From contig NZ_LFCT01000002.1 of the NCBI RefSeq assembly GCF_008692605.1, forward strand, positions 1 through 64,000: a stretch of 64,000 nt of DNA, written 5' to 3'. Below the pieces are notes generated by a model, which ran no database searches, was not told the origin of the DNA, and worked only from the letters and a program-made list of their open reading frames with translations. This DNA comes from Sphingobium estronivorans (lineage in GTDB: Bacteria > Pseudomonadota > Alphaproteobacteria > Sphingomonadales > Sphingomonadaceae). Positions 44,400-53,077 of the stretch are shown here, piece after piece (position 1 is the first letter of the stretch; every line of letters starts with the position of its first letter). The translations under genes and the position numbers were made by a program.

Positions 44400-46865
44400 T
44401 CAGAAACTGTAGCGCATTCGGAAACCGTACATGCGCGGCTCGCCATAGAGCGAGCTCTGCGCACCGATCGAATTGAACACCCCCGTGTTCCCGACGCGAT
44501 AAGTCTTGTTCGTCGCGTTGGTCATGAAAAAGGACAGGTCGATCGGTGTCTCCATGATCCTGTTCCAGTTGATCGACAGGTTGAGCAAGCCATAGCCCTT
44601 GATCAGCGTACCGGGTTCGCCGCCACCGGCCTGGGCGATGGGCAGTTCGGTCGGCAAGGTCGTTGCCGTCTGATACGTAGCGCCGGTATAGGCGTAGACC
44701 GCTGACAGCACGACCTCGCCGACTTTCTCGGAGAAGGGCATGGTATAGCGTCCGGCGACGCTGAACTGGTCCCGCGGAGTATACGGAAAAGGAATGCAGC
44801 TGAGCTCGACCTGGCCGCTCTGGAACGCACCCGAACAGTCGAGCTGTGGATTGTTCGCTAGAATTGAGAAGCCAATATATTTCGAGCTGAGATGGGAATA
44901 ACTTCCCGAGAGCTCAAAGTCATGGAACAGGCGCAGCGTCCCTTCGATCTCCACGCCCTTGATTCGCGCCGCCGCCGCGTTGAACACGGCCGCCCCGCTC
45001 CCGAATGTGACCGGATTAAAATCACCAGTGGCGATCTGGATGTCCTCATAGTCGGTTTTGAAAACGTCCCCGTTGAGGGTCAGGCGAACATCGTTGCCAA
45101 AGCGGAAGGTTGATTTTATACCCGCCTCATAGGTTTTCACATACTCGGGCCGGAAAGTCAGATTGGACTGGTTGACCGCGGCAAGATTGATCCCGCCCGT
45201 TTTGTAGCCGCGGCTGACCTTGGCATAGGTCAGCAAGTTGTTGGTGACCTGATAGTCCAGCCCCACCGTCCAGGTTGGCGCATCGGATTTAGTCCGAGAG
45301 GCGATTTGGCAATCCTCAAATGTGGTCGCCGCAGCAGCCACCCCGTTGGTGCAACTTGACACGCTACCATCGTCATTGAAACCGACCGCCGAGCCAAAGC
45401 CGCGAGCCTTATCCCAGGTATAGCGGATGCCGCCGGTAAGCTTGAGGCCCGACAGGGCGCGGACGATGCCGCCGAAATCATACGTTCCCTGCGCATATAT
45501 GGCGCGCGCGCTGGTCTTGTAACGAGAAGCCTGCGCAAACGGGAAAAGGAACGTCTGGGCTGGGGCGATAACAAAGCCGCTGCCGGGTGTCCTTACCTCC
45601 TCATAATAGATGCCAGTCGTATATTGCACATGATCATTCAGCGCGTTGCCCTGAATTTGCAGTTCCTCGGTGAATTGCCGGAGATTATCGGTTGGTCCAG
45701 CCCCAGGAATGTTCGACTGATATATGCCGAAAGGCGTGCCATCACCATCGAACGGACTCAGCACCTGCAGTTCACTGTAGCTGATAATGTTGCGCAGCGT
45801 GATATTATCACTCAACGCGACCTTAAACTGGTCGATCGCGCTCCAGCCTGAAATCTTGCTGTAAATTGGCTTTGGCCCCAGCGCGACCCGGCGCGGACTT
45901 CGTGAGTTCTGAGCCGCGGCGGAATCGGTCAGCACCGAACAACCCTGGCCAAGGTTGACATCTGCGCAGCCATTTGGGGCGCCGAAGGACCGATAAATTG
46001 CATCGAGGAGGGGAGCGTTGAAGGCGTCAACGACGTTGCCGGTGCCGTTGCTGCGGCTTCGGGTGCCTGTAATCAGGAGATAATTCTCAATTTGGTCGGT
46101 GGGCTTCCACATGACACCGAGACGACCGATATAGTAGTGTCGGTCGTCGTAATCAGTCCCGGTTTCGACGTCCTTGGTGTATCCATCACGATCGACATAC
46201 CGACCTGCGAGGCGAACCTGCAACCGGTCGCTGAGCGGCACATTGATTACCGCCTCAATCTCCTTGTCTTCATAATTTCCGCCCTGGATCTGGAAATAGC
46301 CCTCATATCTCTCGGTGGGCTTGGCTGGCTCGAGGAGAACCGCACCGCCAGTGCTGTTGCGGCCAAACAGCGTACCTTGCGGGCCCCGCAGAACCTGGAT
46401 GTTGGCTAAATCCAGGAACTGACCAGGCGGACCTTGAAGTGACGCCACCTTCCCGGCAACCAGCGGCACTTCTGCGAGATAGGTTACTACCGCAGGGGAC
46501 GCGGTGTAATTGGTGCCCTGACCGCGAATCGTAATTGATTCCACGTCTCGGCTCTGCCCGGAGGGCGAAACCGCCAGTGAGGGCACTTGACCCTGCAGGT
46601 CCTGGCCGGTCGTGATATGACGTTCGTCGAGCATCTTGGCCGAAATGGCCGTGATCGCAACCGGCACTTTCTGCGCCGACTCTTCGCGCCGACGCGCCGT
46701 CACGACGATGTCGCCCGTGTCAATATTTTCGTTTTGGACACTTGTGCTGGAGATGCTCTGCGCGCTTGCTAAGCTCGGAAGCGCAAACGTCGACGCGACT
46801 GCAATTATCGCCAGTCGTGATGCCTGCGTCGACCTTAAATCAGAGCTATGAGATCCAAACAACAT
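44400..46865 (-). CDS. TonB-dependent outer-membrane receptor
   Basis: A protein of 821 aa with a signal peptide ending near ASAQSIS. A TonB-box-like DTGDIVVTARRREE and the plug domain (VPVAITAISAKMLDER, NIQVLRGPQGTLFGRNSTGG) follow. A long beta-barrel ends in the outer-membrane signal RMRYSF. It imports a ligand using TonB energy. Gene context (oxidoreductase, dioxygenases, MFS) suggests an organic substrate rather than a metal chelate. Divergent from phyH 2 across a 710-bp regulatory region. Confidence 0.92.
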   Translation of the reverse strand: MLFGSHSSDLRSTQASRLAIIAVASTFALPSLASAQSISSTSVQNENIDTGDIVVTARRREESAQKVPVAITAISAKMLDERHITTGQDLQGQVPSLAVSPSGQSRDVESITIRGQGTNYTASPAVVTYLAEVPLVAGKVASLQGPPGQFLDLANIQVLRGPQGTLFGRNSTGGAVLLEPAKPTERYEGYFQIQGGNYEDKEIEAVINVPLSDRLQVRLAGRYVDRDGYTKDVETGTDYDDRHYYIGRLGVMWKPTDQIENYLLITGTRSRSNGTGNVVDAFNAPLLDAIYRSFGAPNGCADVNLGQGCSVLTDSAAAQNSRSPRRVALGPKPIYSKISGWSAIDQFKVALSDNITLRNIISYSELQVLSPFDGDGTPFGIYQSNIPGAGPTDNLRQFTEELQIQGNALNDHVQYTTGIYYEEVRTPGSGFVIAPAQTFLFPFAQASRYKTSARAIYAQGTYDFGGIVRALSGLKLTGGIRYTWDKARGFGSAVGFNDDGSVSSCTNGVAAAATTFEDCQIASRTKSDAPTWTVGLDYQVTNNLLTYAKVSRGYKTGGINLAAVNQSNLTFRPEYVKTYEAGIKSTFRFGNDVRLTLNGDVFKTDYEDIQIATGDFNPVTFGSGAAVFNAAAARIKGVEIEGTLRLFHDFELSGSYSHLSSKYIGFSILANNPQLDCSGAFQSGQVELSCIPFPYTPRDQFSVAGRYTMPFSEKVGEVVLSAVYAYTGATYQTATTLPTELPIAQAGGGEPGTLIKGYGLLNLSINWNRIMETPIDLSFFMTNATNKTYRVGNTGVFNSIGAQSSLYGEPRMYGFRMRYSF

Positions 46866-46942
46866 GCGATTTCCCCTCTTTCTTACTGATGCACTCGCTC
46901 CGGAGCGCCGATCTTTTATCGGTCAGCTTCAGAGAAATTATT

Positions 46943-46985
46943 CGATTTGGAGCACGAGCGATTATTCGGCGCACGCTCCAAATCG
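46943..46985. promoter_or_regulatory. 11-bp inverted repeat upstream of the TonB receptor
   Basis: CGATTTGGAGC (46943-46953) and GCTCCAAATCG (46975-46985) are exact inverted arms with a 21-bp spacer. The site is 80-120 bp upstream of the receptor ATG. A run of five T follows on the + strand, so it may be a terminator-like hairpin or a bipartite operator. Confidence 0.4.
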
Positions 46986-47034
46986 GAGTTTTTGCGCCAC
47001 TGATTTTCATAACAATACTAGGCGTCGCCCATCA

Positions 47035-47054
47035 AACGAATCATATGTCTCGTT
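47035..47054. promoter_or_regulatory. Palindromic operator A (TonB receptor side)
   Basis: AACGAATCATATGTCTCGTT is a near-perfect 20-bp palindrome centred on CATATG. Its half-sites (AACGAATCAT, AACGAGACAT) match those of operator B. It lies 170-190 bp upstream of the receptor ATG. Followed by AAGC, also shared with site B. Confidence 0.6.
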
Positions 47055-47518
47055 AAGCACTATCGATCCGCTGCCGGTTGCGCAAGCCATGACGCGTCGT
47101 TTTTGCGGCGAGCATCTCAGCGTTCGGCAATGGGCCTTGGGATGCCTGGAGCGACTGCTGGCGAACGTTGAGCGCGGGGAGAGCGCCGGTTTTGGTCCAG
47201 ATCAATCGAGCCTGCAAAGACTCGACTAACGGGGCGGCTGTGACGTTGCACTTCGCTTTGCGAACACAAGGGAGCGCGAGCGTTCGCGGCCCTCGCCCCG
47301 CAGGATCTATGCGCCGGGCGATGTCGACCAAGTTGGACCGAAACGGGTAAATTGTGGCTGTCGGCGTTGCAACGAAGACCGGAAATGTGGCGCAGGGTTG
47401 GTTTTGCCATAGCCCGACGGTTTCGCACGGTCGGCAGGAGATGACCCTCCGCACAACGCGGCGCTCGTCATTTTCGCCGATGGCTTCCGGCCAAAAAAAG
47501 CGAAACTGCCATTGACTT
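47055..47518. other. Non-coding part of the divergent regulatory region
   Basis: Between the two palindromic operators I see no gene on the + strand. A long minus-strand frame (from 48084 down to 47053) crosses it but is antisense to phyH 2 and has no domain. The region presumably holds promoters for both directions. Confidence 0.5.
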
Positions 47519-47538
47519 GATGAGACATATGCCTCATT
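47519..47538. promoter_or_regulatory. Palindromic operator B overlapping the phyH 2 promoter
   Basis: GATGAGACATATGCCTCATT is a 20-bp palindrome centred on CATATG with half-sites close to those of operator A (consensus AAYGAGRCAT). A -35-like TTGACT (47512-47517) lies directly upstream. With 17-bp spacing the -10 would be 47535-47540, so the operator fills the promoter spacer. This is a repressor layout. The nearby TetR protein is the obvious candidate. Confidence 0.6.
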
Positions 47539-47574
47539 AAGCGTCGGAACTCCTATGCCCCCGAGGTTAAACAC

Positions 47575-48426
47575 ATGTCCAATCTCAAACACCTGCCGGC
47601 CACGACCTCCGTCAATGATGTTTTCGTCGAAATGGAAGAGAACGGTGCCGTCATTATTGACGGCTTCTTGTCGACGGAGGTGCTCGACCGTTTTAACAAT
47701 GAGATCGATCCTCTGCTCGAAACTAAGAGTCCTACAGACGCGTGCGTGAACGAAATGGTTGCCCTCTTCCATGGCGACAAGACGCGCCACCTGACCGGTG
47801 TGGCTGGTGTTTCGGACACGTTCGTGAACGACATCCTGCTCCACTCGATCTACAAGGCCGTGGGTGACCATTTTCTGCTGCCGCACTGCGCCTCTTACTT
47901 GCTCAACCTTGGACATGTCCTCGATCGCGGCCCTGGCAGCGGCGGTCAGATCCTCCATCGCGACCATGACGTGTGGCCGCGCCGGATGGGCGGTGCATAT
48001 CAGCAACGGATGTTCGCTTCGCTGATCGCGCTGAGCGAATATACGGCGGAGATGGGCGCGACCCGGCTGGTGCCGGGCAGCCACAAATGGCCCCTCGATC
48101 GCGAGGCGAAGCCCGAGGAGGTCGTGGCCGCGGAGATGGAGCCGGGTTCGGCCGTACTCTACCTAGGATCAGTATTGCACGCGGCCGGTTCCAACACCAC
48201 CAATAGGCGTCGGCGTGGCATGCACACGAGCTTCTGCCTCGGCTTCCTGCGCACCGAAGAGAACAACATTCTCTCAACCCCGATGGAACGTGTGCGCAAG
48301 ATGCCGCGCCGTGCGCAGGAACTGCTCGGATTTGGCGTGTATGACGGCATGGAGTTCGGCGAGGGCTTCCTTGGCGCGCTCGACAACCGCAACCCGTTGG
48401 ACCTCATTGCGGCGGGCGACGTGTGA
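47575..48426 (+). CDS. Phytanoyl-CoA dioxygenase-family protein (PhyH 2)
   Basis: A protein of 283 aa related to PhyH 1. The metal triad is ILHRDHDVW and the distal His in GSVLHAAGSNTTN, with the co-substrate arginine in RRRRGMHTSF. The shared LGFLR/LGWLK segment after the last motif suggests both paralogues act in one pathway. It begins 37 bp after operator B. The MFS gene starts within its stop codon, forming a two-gene operon. Confidence 0.87.
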   Translation: MSNLKHLPATTSVNDVFVEMEENGAVIIDGFLSTEVLDRFNNEIDPLLETKSPTDACVNEMVALFHGDKTRHLTGVAGVSDTFVNDILLHSIYKAVGDHFLLPHCASYLLNLGHVLDRGPGSGGQILHRDHDVWPRRMGGAYQQRMFASLIALSEYTAEMGATRLVPGSHKWPLDREAKPEEVVAAEMEPGSAVLYLGSVLHAAGSNTTNRRRRGMHTSFCLGFLRTEENNILSTPMERVRKMPRRAQELLGFGVYDGMEFGEGFLGALDNRNPLDLIAAGDV

Positions 48427-49796
48427 TCAATCGGCGTCGAGGATTGGTGCGGATGGTTTCTATCCCGGCTCCCAATCGCCCGATTGTGACCAGGGGCATT
48501 GCATTAGCGGAGGATCGTTTGACTGCTCCAATCCCGCGTGCCGATACAATCGAATCGCCGGGGAACATCAACAAGTGGCCGATCCTCGCCGCCTTGGCCA
48601 TCATATCCTCCTTGCTGATCGGTGGGACTCTGGTGTCGCTGAGCGTCTACATCCCGGTTCTTGAGCACAACGAGCGTTGGGCGGCTGAGTCCCTTGGGGC
48701 GGCAGCAACTGGGCTGCTACTGGGAATGAGTCTTGCAGGGATAGCGAGCGGGATCATCATTGACCGCTTAAGTGCGCGATATGTCATTATAGGTGGCACT
48801 CTCGTTGCCAGTCTGGGATGCTGGCTAGCAGGAGAGTCCACAACCGCCGGCATGTTTATCGTCGCGACGACGATGATCGGCGCCGGGCTGGGATTTGCGA
48901 CGAACGTACCTTCGATCCCCATCATCAGCAATCTCTTCGGTCCTAATCGCGGCTTAGGTTTGGGTATCTATTTTTCGATGTTGGCGCTTTCCGCGGGCGT
49001 CCTGCCGCCGATCGCTTCGGCCTTGATCGGGCATCTGGGATGGCGATCGGCAATGTACGTCACCGGCGCGACCATCGCATTCAGTTGCATGCTGGCAGTT
49101 TTGGTCCGATTGCCCACAATCGCCGAGCAACGCACTGGCCACTCGCCCGACGAGGTCGAGATCCAAGTGGGCGTTCAAGTCGGCTCCGCAATTTCTACGG
49201 TCAGTTTCTGGGCACTCGCGTCAGCCATGACCCTCTCGCTGATCTCGGTACAAGGCGTCCTCTTCTCCGTGGTCGCCTATTTCATCAATAGCGGAATGAG
49301 CAACTTCAGCGCTGTCAACATCTACAGCGTTGCCAACATGGCGGGCGTGCCAGGGCTGTTTGCAATTGGCGCGCTTGCCGATCGGATCGGCGCACGAAGG
49401 GTGCTTCCATACGGTCTCATCGTGCAGAGCGTCGGGACGCTCGCGCTTCTGTTCGCGATCTTCCACGGACCCGCAGGATGGATCGCGGTTGGCATCTTTT
49501 CAGTATTCTGGGGAGTTTCCAGTGGTCTGCCGTCACAGGTCGGACCGATGCTACTAGAGGATGCTTTCGGCTCCCGCCACTTTGGCGCGCTGCTGGGCAT
49601 CAACACCGCAATAACGGGGATAATGAGTGCATTCGCACCGGTTTTTGCCGCATGGATCCGTGAAATTAGCGGAAGCTATGCCACCATATTCATCACATTC
49701 TCGCTGATGACGCTTGCCGCCGTGCCCGTCATTTGGCTGGTCCGGCCACGCTTCCTAGCGGAGCCGGGCTCGCTTGCCTCCCCCGAAGGCGCGTAG
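48423..49796 (+). CDS. Major facilitator superfamily transporter
   Basis: A protein of up to 457 aa with about 12 hydrophobic segments (for example AALAIISSLLIGGTLVSLSV). A cytoplasmic-loop motif (GIIIDRLSARYVIIGG) follows segment 2, and LADRIGARRVLPYG is its counterpart in the second half. The first start is GTG 48423, overlapping the phyH 2 stop. GTG 48447 or ATG 48453 would give a shorter, equally good N-terminus. Inner-membrane importer or exporter of the pathway's substrate or product. Confidence 0.88.
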   Translation: MINRRRGLVRMVSIPAPNRPIVTRGIALAEDRLTAPIPRADTIESPGNINKWPILAALAIISSLLIGGTLVSLSVYIPVLEHNERWAAESLGAAATGLLLGMSLAGIASGIIIDRLSARYVIIGGTLVASLGCWLAGESTTAGMFIVATTMIGAGLGFATNVPSIPIISNLFGPNRGLGLGIYFSMLALSAGVLPPIASALIGHLGWRSAMYVTGATIAFSCMLAVLVRLPTIAEQRTGHSPDEVEIQVGVQVGSAISTVSFWALASAMTLSLISVQGVLFSVVAYFINSGMSNFSAVNIYSVANMAGVPGLFAIGALADRIGARRVLPYGLIVQSVGTLALLFAIFHGPAGWIAVGIFSVFWGVSSGLPSQVGPMLLEDAFGSRHFGALLGINTAITGIMSAFAPVFAAWIREISGSYATIFITFSLMTLAAVPVIWLVRPRFLAEPGSLASPEGA

Positions 49797-49850
49797 CGCC
49801 GCTGACCTGACGGCTCTATAACGCGTTCAATCCATGAAGGCGCCCGGGAC

Positions 49851-50075
49851 ATGGCGCGAAATCTCCTCACCACGGATGCCTATATCACCTCACGAAGGCA
49901 GCGGAAGAAGGTCGAGATGCTGTTCGCGCACCTGAAACGCATCCTCAAGCTCGACCGGTTGCGATTACGCGGCCCGAACGGAGCGAAAGACGAGTTCCTC
50001 CTGGCCGCTACAGCCCTGAATCTTCAAAAAATTGCCAAGCTGATCCCGCTCAACTCACAGCCCGCCCCAGCCTGA
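49851..50075 (+). pseudogene. C-terminal fragment of an IS1182-type transposase
   Basis: RRQRKKVEMLFAHLKRILKL, DRLRLRGPNGAKDEFLLAAT and LQKIAKLIP form the conserved C-terminus of DDE transposases of the IS1182 type, with the last catalytic glutamate in KVEMLFAHLK. The first three quarters are missing. It separates the MFS gene from the regulator gene and marks a past insertion-deletion. Confidence 0.75.
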
Positions 50076-50483
50076 CGACGAACGCGCCCTGCAGCCTCTC
50101 GCAACACTGTCCCAGCCCGGCAGCTACAGTCCCTTTTTCAACACAATCGAAACGATTACAGACGGTCGTCGATGGCCCGTATGCTGCTGGACAGTCGCTC
50201 CATCGGCAGCCAATCTTCAACGCGCGCGGGACGCCCGAGATCACCAGGCGGCCATACCCGCCGCCCCTCGGCTGGCTCTTCAGCATTTCTACCTAGCGCA
50301 GGTGCCACGAGTGAATTCGCTGGAGGAGAATGTCGGTTCGGGCGCCTGGCATTTTGATCTGGGCACCTTATCCCGGTCGAAGTTCAATGCTGAAGGCAAT
50401 TGACCCAAGTGACCGGAGATGGAATATCTTAACGGATTTGCTCAATTTTTGTTAGATTTCGAGCTGGAAGATTGGCGGAAGTA
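50076..50483. other. Intergenic region after the transposase fragment
   Basis: About 400 bp without a recognisable gene. The first part probably is the residual 3' end of the insertion sequence; its terminal inverted repeat could not be identified. The last 90 bp are AT-rich (ATATCTTAACGGATTTGCTC) and should hold the promoter of the TetR gene. Confidence 0.45.
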
Positions 50484-51062
50484 ATGCAGAATAAGCGCCC
50501 GCGCCCGGGCGGCCGCAGCGAGCGGATACGCAAGGCAGTTGCTCAGGCAGTGCTACAGCTCATTAGGGACCACGGCATCGATTTCGAAATCCAGGAGGTT
50601 TCCCGGCTCTCCGGCGTGGGGCGGGCGACAGTCTTCCGCCGCTGGCCCGATCGCGCCTCGCTGATCGGTGAGGCGCTCAGTGAGCATGTTTCGGGCTTCT
50701 CGGTCACGCTCAAAGGTGAGTGGCCAGACGATCTCCTTCGTATGACGCGCGACTTCCGGGAATTCATGCGCGACCCGGTTGAGCTAGCGATGAACCGCGC
50801 GCTTCTGCTCACAAACAACAATGCTTTCAGAGACCAGATGTCGGACTATTGGAAGCCGATCATCGAGCTTTTCCAGAAGCCTTTGCGAGACGCTATTGAT
50901 CGAGGCGAGATCGACCCCGGCGTGGACGTGGAAATTGTGATCGTGGCGATCAGCGAGGTCCTGGTGATGGAGTCTCTTTTCGAGAACTTTGGGGAGGTGG
51001 ATATATCAGAACGCCTCGTCAGCCAGTTGGTGCGCGGCTGTCCCCCCGCCAATCGAGAATAG
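50484..51062 (+). CDS. TetR/AcrR-family regulator
   Basis: A protein of 192 aa. The N-terminal HTH reads IRKAVAQAVLQLIRDHGIDF, EIQEVSRLSGVGRATVFRRW and PDRASLIGEALSEH, a clear TetR pattern. The C-terminal ligand domain is helical. ATG 50484 is preferred over the upstream TTG 50472. It is the likely repressor acting at the palindromes at 47035 and 47519, since no other TetR-type protein is in the cargo; this link is inference. Confidence 0.87.
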   Translation: MQNKRPRPGGRSERIRKAVAQAVLQLIRDHGIDFEIQEVSRLSGVGRATVFRRWPDRASLIGEALSEHVSGFSVTLKGEWPDDLLRMTRDFREFMRDPVELAMNRALLLTNNNAFRDQMSDYWKPIIELFQKPLRDAIDRGEIDPGVDVEIVIVAISEVLVMESLFENFGEVDISERLVSQLVRGCPPANRE

Positions 51063-51207
51063 GCGAACGCTTCGCAGTCCAGCGCAGCAAATGCATCAGG
51101 CGCCCAAATGGAGGGATCGGGAGAATTGGCCGGGTCTTGGCCGGCAGCGCGTCCCAAGGAACTTAATGGATTACGGCGGAACCGAGAGACGTTCACCATA
51201 TTAAGGA

Positions 51208-51606
51208 TCAGTGGACCGCAGCGACCGCCACGATCTCAATCAGCAACTCCGGCGACGCTAGTGCCTTGACCTCGATGAAGGTCGACGTCGGCGCCTTACC
51301 CGCGAAAACGTTCGTCAGTGCCTGACTATGTTCAAGGAGCTGACCCATGTTGACTGTATAGACTGTCGTCGCCACGACATTAGCGAGCGTCATCTCCTCG
51401 GTCTCCAGCATCTTCTGGAGGATGTCGAGGATGAACCGGATCTGGCCGGCCACGTCACCGGGCGCGACGATCTCGCCACGCCCTTTCATGGCGACAAGTC
51501 CCGATAAGTAAACTGTGTTGCCCACTCTTACCAAGCCGGACATGCCGTCGCCGAAATACTCCAGATCGAGATAGCCAACGTCAGGATTGCTCCGCTTGAT
51601 TGTCAT
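51208..51606 (-). CDS. RidA-family protein (reactive imine/enamine deaminase-like)
   Basis: A protein of 132 aa with the YjgF/RidA features: VRVGNTVYLSGLVAM, GDVAGQIRFILDILQKMLE, ANVVATTVYTVNM and KAPTSTFIEVKALASPELLI. The arginine that binds carboxylates in many RidA proteins is replaced in the STFIEVKAL segment, so it may belong to a non-RidA subfamily. ATG 51606 is listed; GTG 51612 has a closer GGAGG. It is convergent with the TetR gene. Confidence 0.85.
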   Translation of the reverse strand: MTIKRSNPDVGYLDLEYFGDGMSGLVRVGNTVYLSGLVAMKGRGEIVAPGDVAGQIRFILDILQKMLETEEMTLANVVATTVYTVNMGQLLEHSQALTNVFAGKAPTSTFIEVKALASPELLIEIVAVAAVH

Positions 51607-51671
51607 TGTCACTTTACCTCCATGAAAGCATTGTGCGCCACATCGGCAACAATTTCACTGCCTCACCGCAG

Positions 51672-51696
51672 TGATACAAATGAAACGTGAGTATCA
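51672..51696. promoter_or_regulatory. Inverted repeat upstream of the ridA-like gene
   Basis: TGATAC (51672-51677) and GTATCA (51691-51696) are exact 6-bp arms with a 13-bp spacer, about 65-90 bp upstream of the RidA start. Possible regulator site; it does not match the CATATG-centred operators. Confidence 0.35.
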
Positions 51697-51819
51697 TTAC
51701 CTAGGGATGCGCAACCGCTCCTGTCAATCTCTTTCGTAGAGGGAAATCCCGATACGAGCGTGCGTCGTCCGTCGGACCGAGTTCGATAAGGTGACCATGT
51801 AGAATGCGGACAGATCGAT

Positions 51820-52146
51820 GTGGCGAGGAGATTGCGGCCGACATCGACGCCGCTGATGTTGGACCTAAGCTACTCTACGATCTGGGTCAGAACATGCGAC
51901 CTGCCGGCCGATGACCTGCGCCGTATCCGCTCGTTCAGGAAGGTTCGGGCCTTCCGGATCAACGTCGCGCTTTCGGAGCTGCCGCGCTTCACCGCGTTGC
52001 CCGAGCCCGGCGAGCATCTACAGTCCGTTGTCATCATGGCGCCAAAGCCCCACTATATGACCGCGCTTTCGATGCGACGGCGCACTGCTGGTCGAGGCAG
52101 CAGGTCGTCGAGCTGCTGATCCCCTCGATATCGACGACAAAAAGAT
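51820..52146 (+). pseudogene. Fragment of a phytoene dehydrogenase-like oxidoreductase
   Basis: FRINVALSELPRFTALPEPG and SVVIMAPKPHYM match the middle of FAD-dependent phytoene dehydrogenase-related proteins. After a one-base shift near 52065 the next block continues as AFDATAHCWSRQQVVELLIP. N- and C-terminal domains are missing. The match ends right where the tRNA-Ser-like fragment (52147) begins, so the gene was cut by the integration of an element. Confidence 0.6.
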
Positions 52147-52167
52147 GGATTTGAACCCTCGATACGC
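52147..52167 (+). repeat. Internal tRNA-Ser-derived att remnant
   Basis: GGATTTGAACCCTCGATACG, continued by C, matches tRNA-Ser positions 54636-54656 in 20 of 21 bases and in the same orientation. It is followed by non-tRNA sequence. It splits the island into a large part to its left and a 2.5-kb integrase/toxin-antitoxin module to its right. Confidence 0.65.
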
Positions 52168-52379
52168 AAATTGGATTCCATGTGGTCGCCGGGGATGCAA
52201 GCCGGCGACGTTTATACAAATTGGCGATAATGAGCGGGCTGGCCCCTTTGCCATATCCCCTGATGGTGTTATTGATGGTGTCGGCAATTTTTCTTGCGAA
52301 TTTGGCGAGTGAGGTCAGCAGCTTGGGTGCCCGATGGGAGTGTTCTTCTGGGCTTCACATCAGTTCGCGGTCTCGAGCC

Positions 52380-52703
52380 TTAAGCCGCCTCGACCGCGTG
52401 AGCTTCGAAGGCAACACCCAGCCGCTTGCGCACAGCGCCGAAGATGGCAGCAAGATTGTCCATGCTTGGATTGCCCTTTTCGGACAGCATCCGGTGCAAG
52501 CTCTTGCTTGGCCGGTTTGTCTCGGTCGCCAGTTCCTCGAAGCCGACCGAAGCATTGACGAGATCGCGGAGGATCAGTCGCGCCACATGCGGCTCACCGT
52601 TGAGGAACGCGGTCGCCGCTTCATCGAGCATGGCCTTGGCGAAGGCGGGATCGCGCGCAGCGCGCTCTTTCACCGTCTCCTTGAAATCACGGGTCAGCAC
52701 CAT
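52380..52703 (-). CDS. HigA-like antitoxin with HTH domain
   Basis: A protein of 107 aa. TRDFKETVKERAARDPAFAK, then GFEELATETNRPSKSLHRML and SMDNLAAIFGAVRKRLGV, is the DNA-binding antitoxin pattern seen with RelE/HigB toxins. It starts 4 nt after the toxin stop and is co-transcribed with it, toxin first, as in higBA loci. Confidence 0.85.
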   Translation of the reverse strand: MVLTRDFKETVKERAARDPAFAKAMLDEAATAFLNGEPHVARLILRDLVNASVGFEELATETNRPSKSLHRMLSEKGNPSMDNLAAIFGAVRKRLGVAFEAHAVEAA

Positions 52704-52707
52704 CTCG

Positions 52708-53046
52708 TCAACTCCTGCCTTTCCTCGCCGCCGCCTTGCGGGTCTTGTACTCGCTCAGCAGCACACCTGCCCGGTCGATATCGGCCTGCTGTCGCTTCTT
52801 GGTTCCGCCCACGAACAGGATGATGAGTTCATCTCCATCCTGGGCGAGATAGAGCCGGTAGCCGGGGCCCCAGTCGATACGATATTCGCCGAGCCCGGCA
52901 CCGATCCATTTGACGTTCGACAGATTGCCCAGTTCCAGCCGAACGACCGCAGTCGCGACCTTGGCCGACGCTTGGGAAGCGAGATCATCGAACCATGATC
53001 GGAACGGGCTCGAGCCGTCCTCGCGAATATACTCCTGAACGATCAC
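52708..53046 (-). CDS. RelE/HigB-family toxin
   Basis: A protein of 112 aa: YIREDGSSPFRSWFDDLASQ, WIGAGLGEYRIDWGPGYRLY, ELIILFVGGTKKRQQADIDR, the standard phage-derived Gp49/HigB fold with the basic residues used for mRNA cleavage. GTG 53046 is chosen because GAGAGGCGG precedes it; TTG 53061 is possible. The pair should stabilise the integrated element. Confidence 0.87.
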   Translation of the reverse strand: MIVQEYIREDGSSPFRSWFDDLASQASAKVATAVVRLELGNLSNVKWIGAGLGEYRIDWGPGYRLYLAQDGDELIILFVGGTKKRQQADIDRAGVLLSEYKTRKAAARKGRS

Positions 53047-53061
53047 CTTACCGCCTCTCAA

Positions 53062-53077
53062 GTAACATATACGTTAC
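53062..53077. promoter_or_regulatory. Operator palindrome of the toxin-antitoxin operon
   Basis: GTAACATATACGTTAC has perfect 5-bp arms (GTAAC/GTTAC) around ATATAC. It lies 15 bp upstream of the toxin start and overlaps the last codon of the integrase gene. It is the probable binding site of the HTH antitoxin. Confidence 0.6.

Noticed and set aside
47053..48084. 343-aa minus-strand frame in the divergent region and phyH 2
   Set aside because: Mostly antisense to phyH 2, which has intact catalytic motifs; the frame itself has no recognisable domain.
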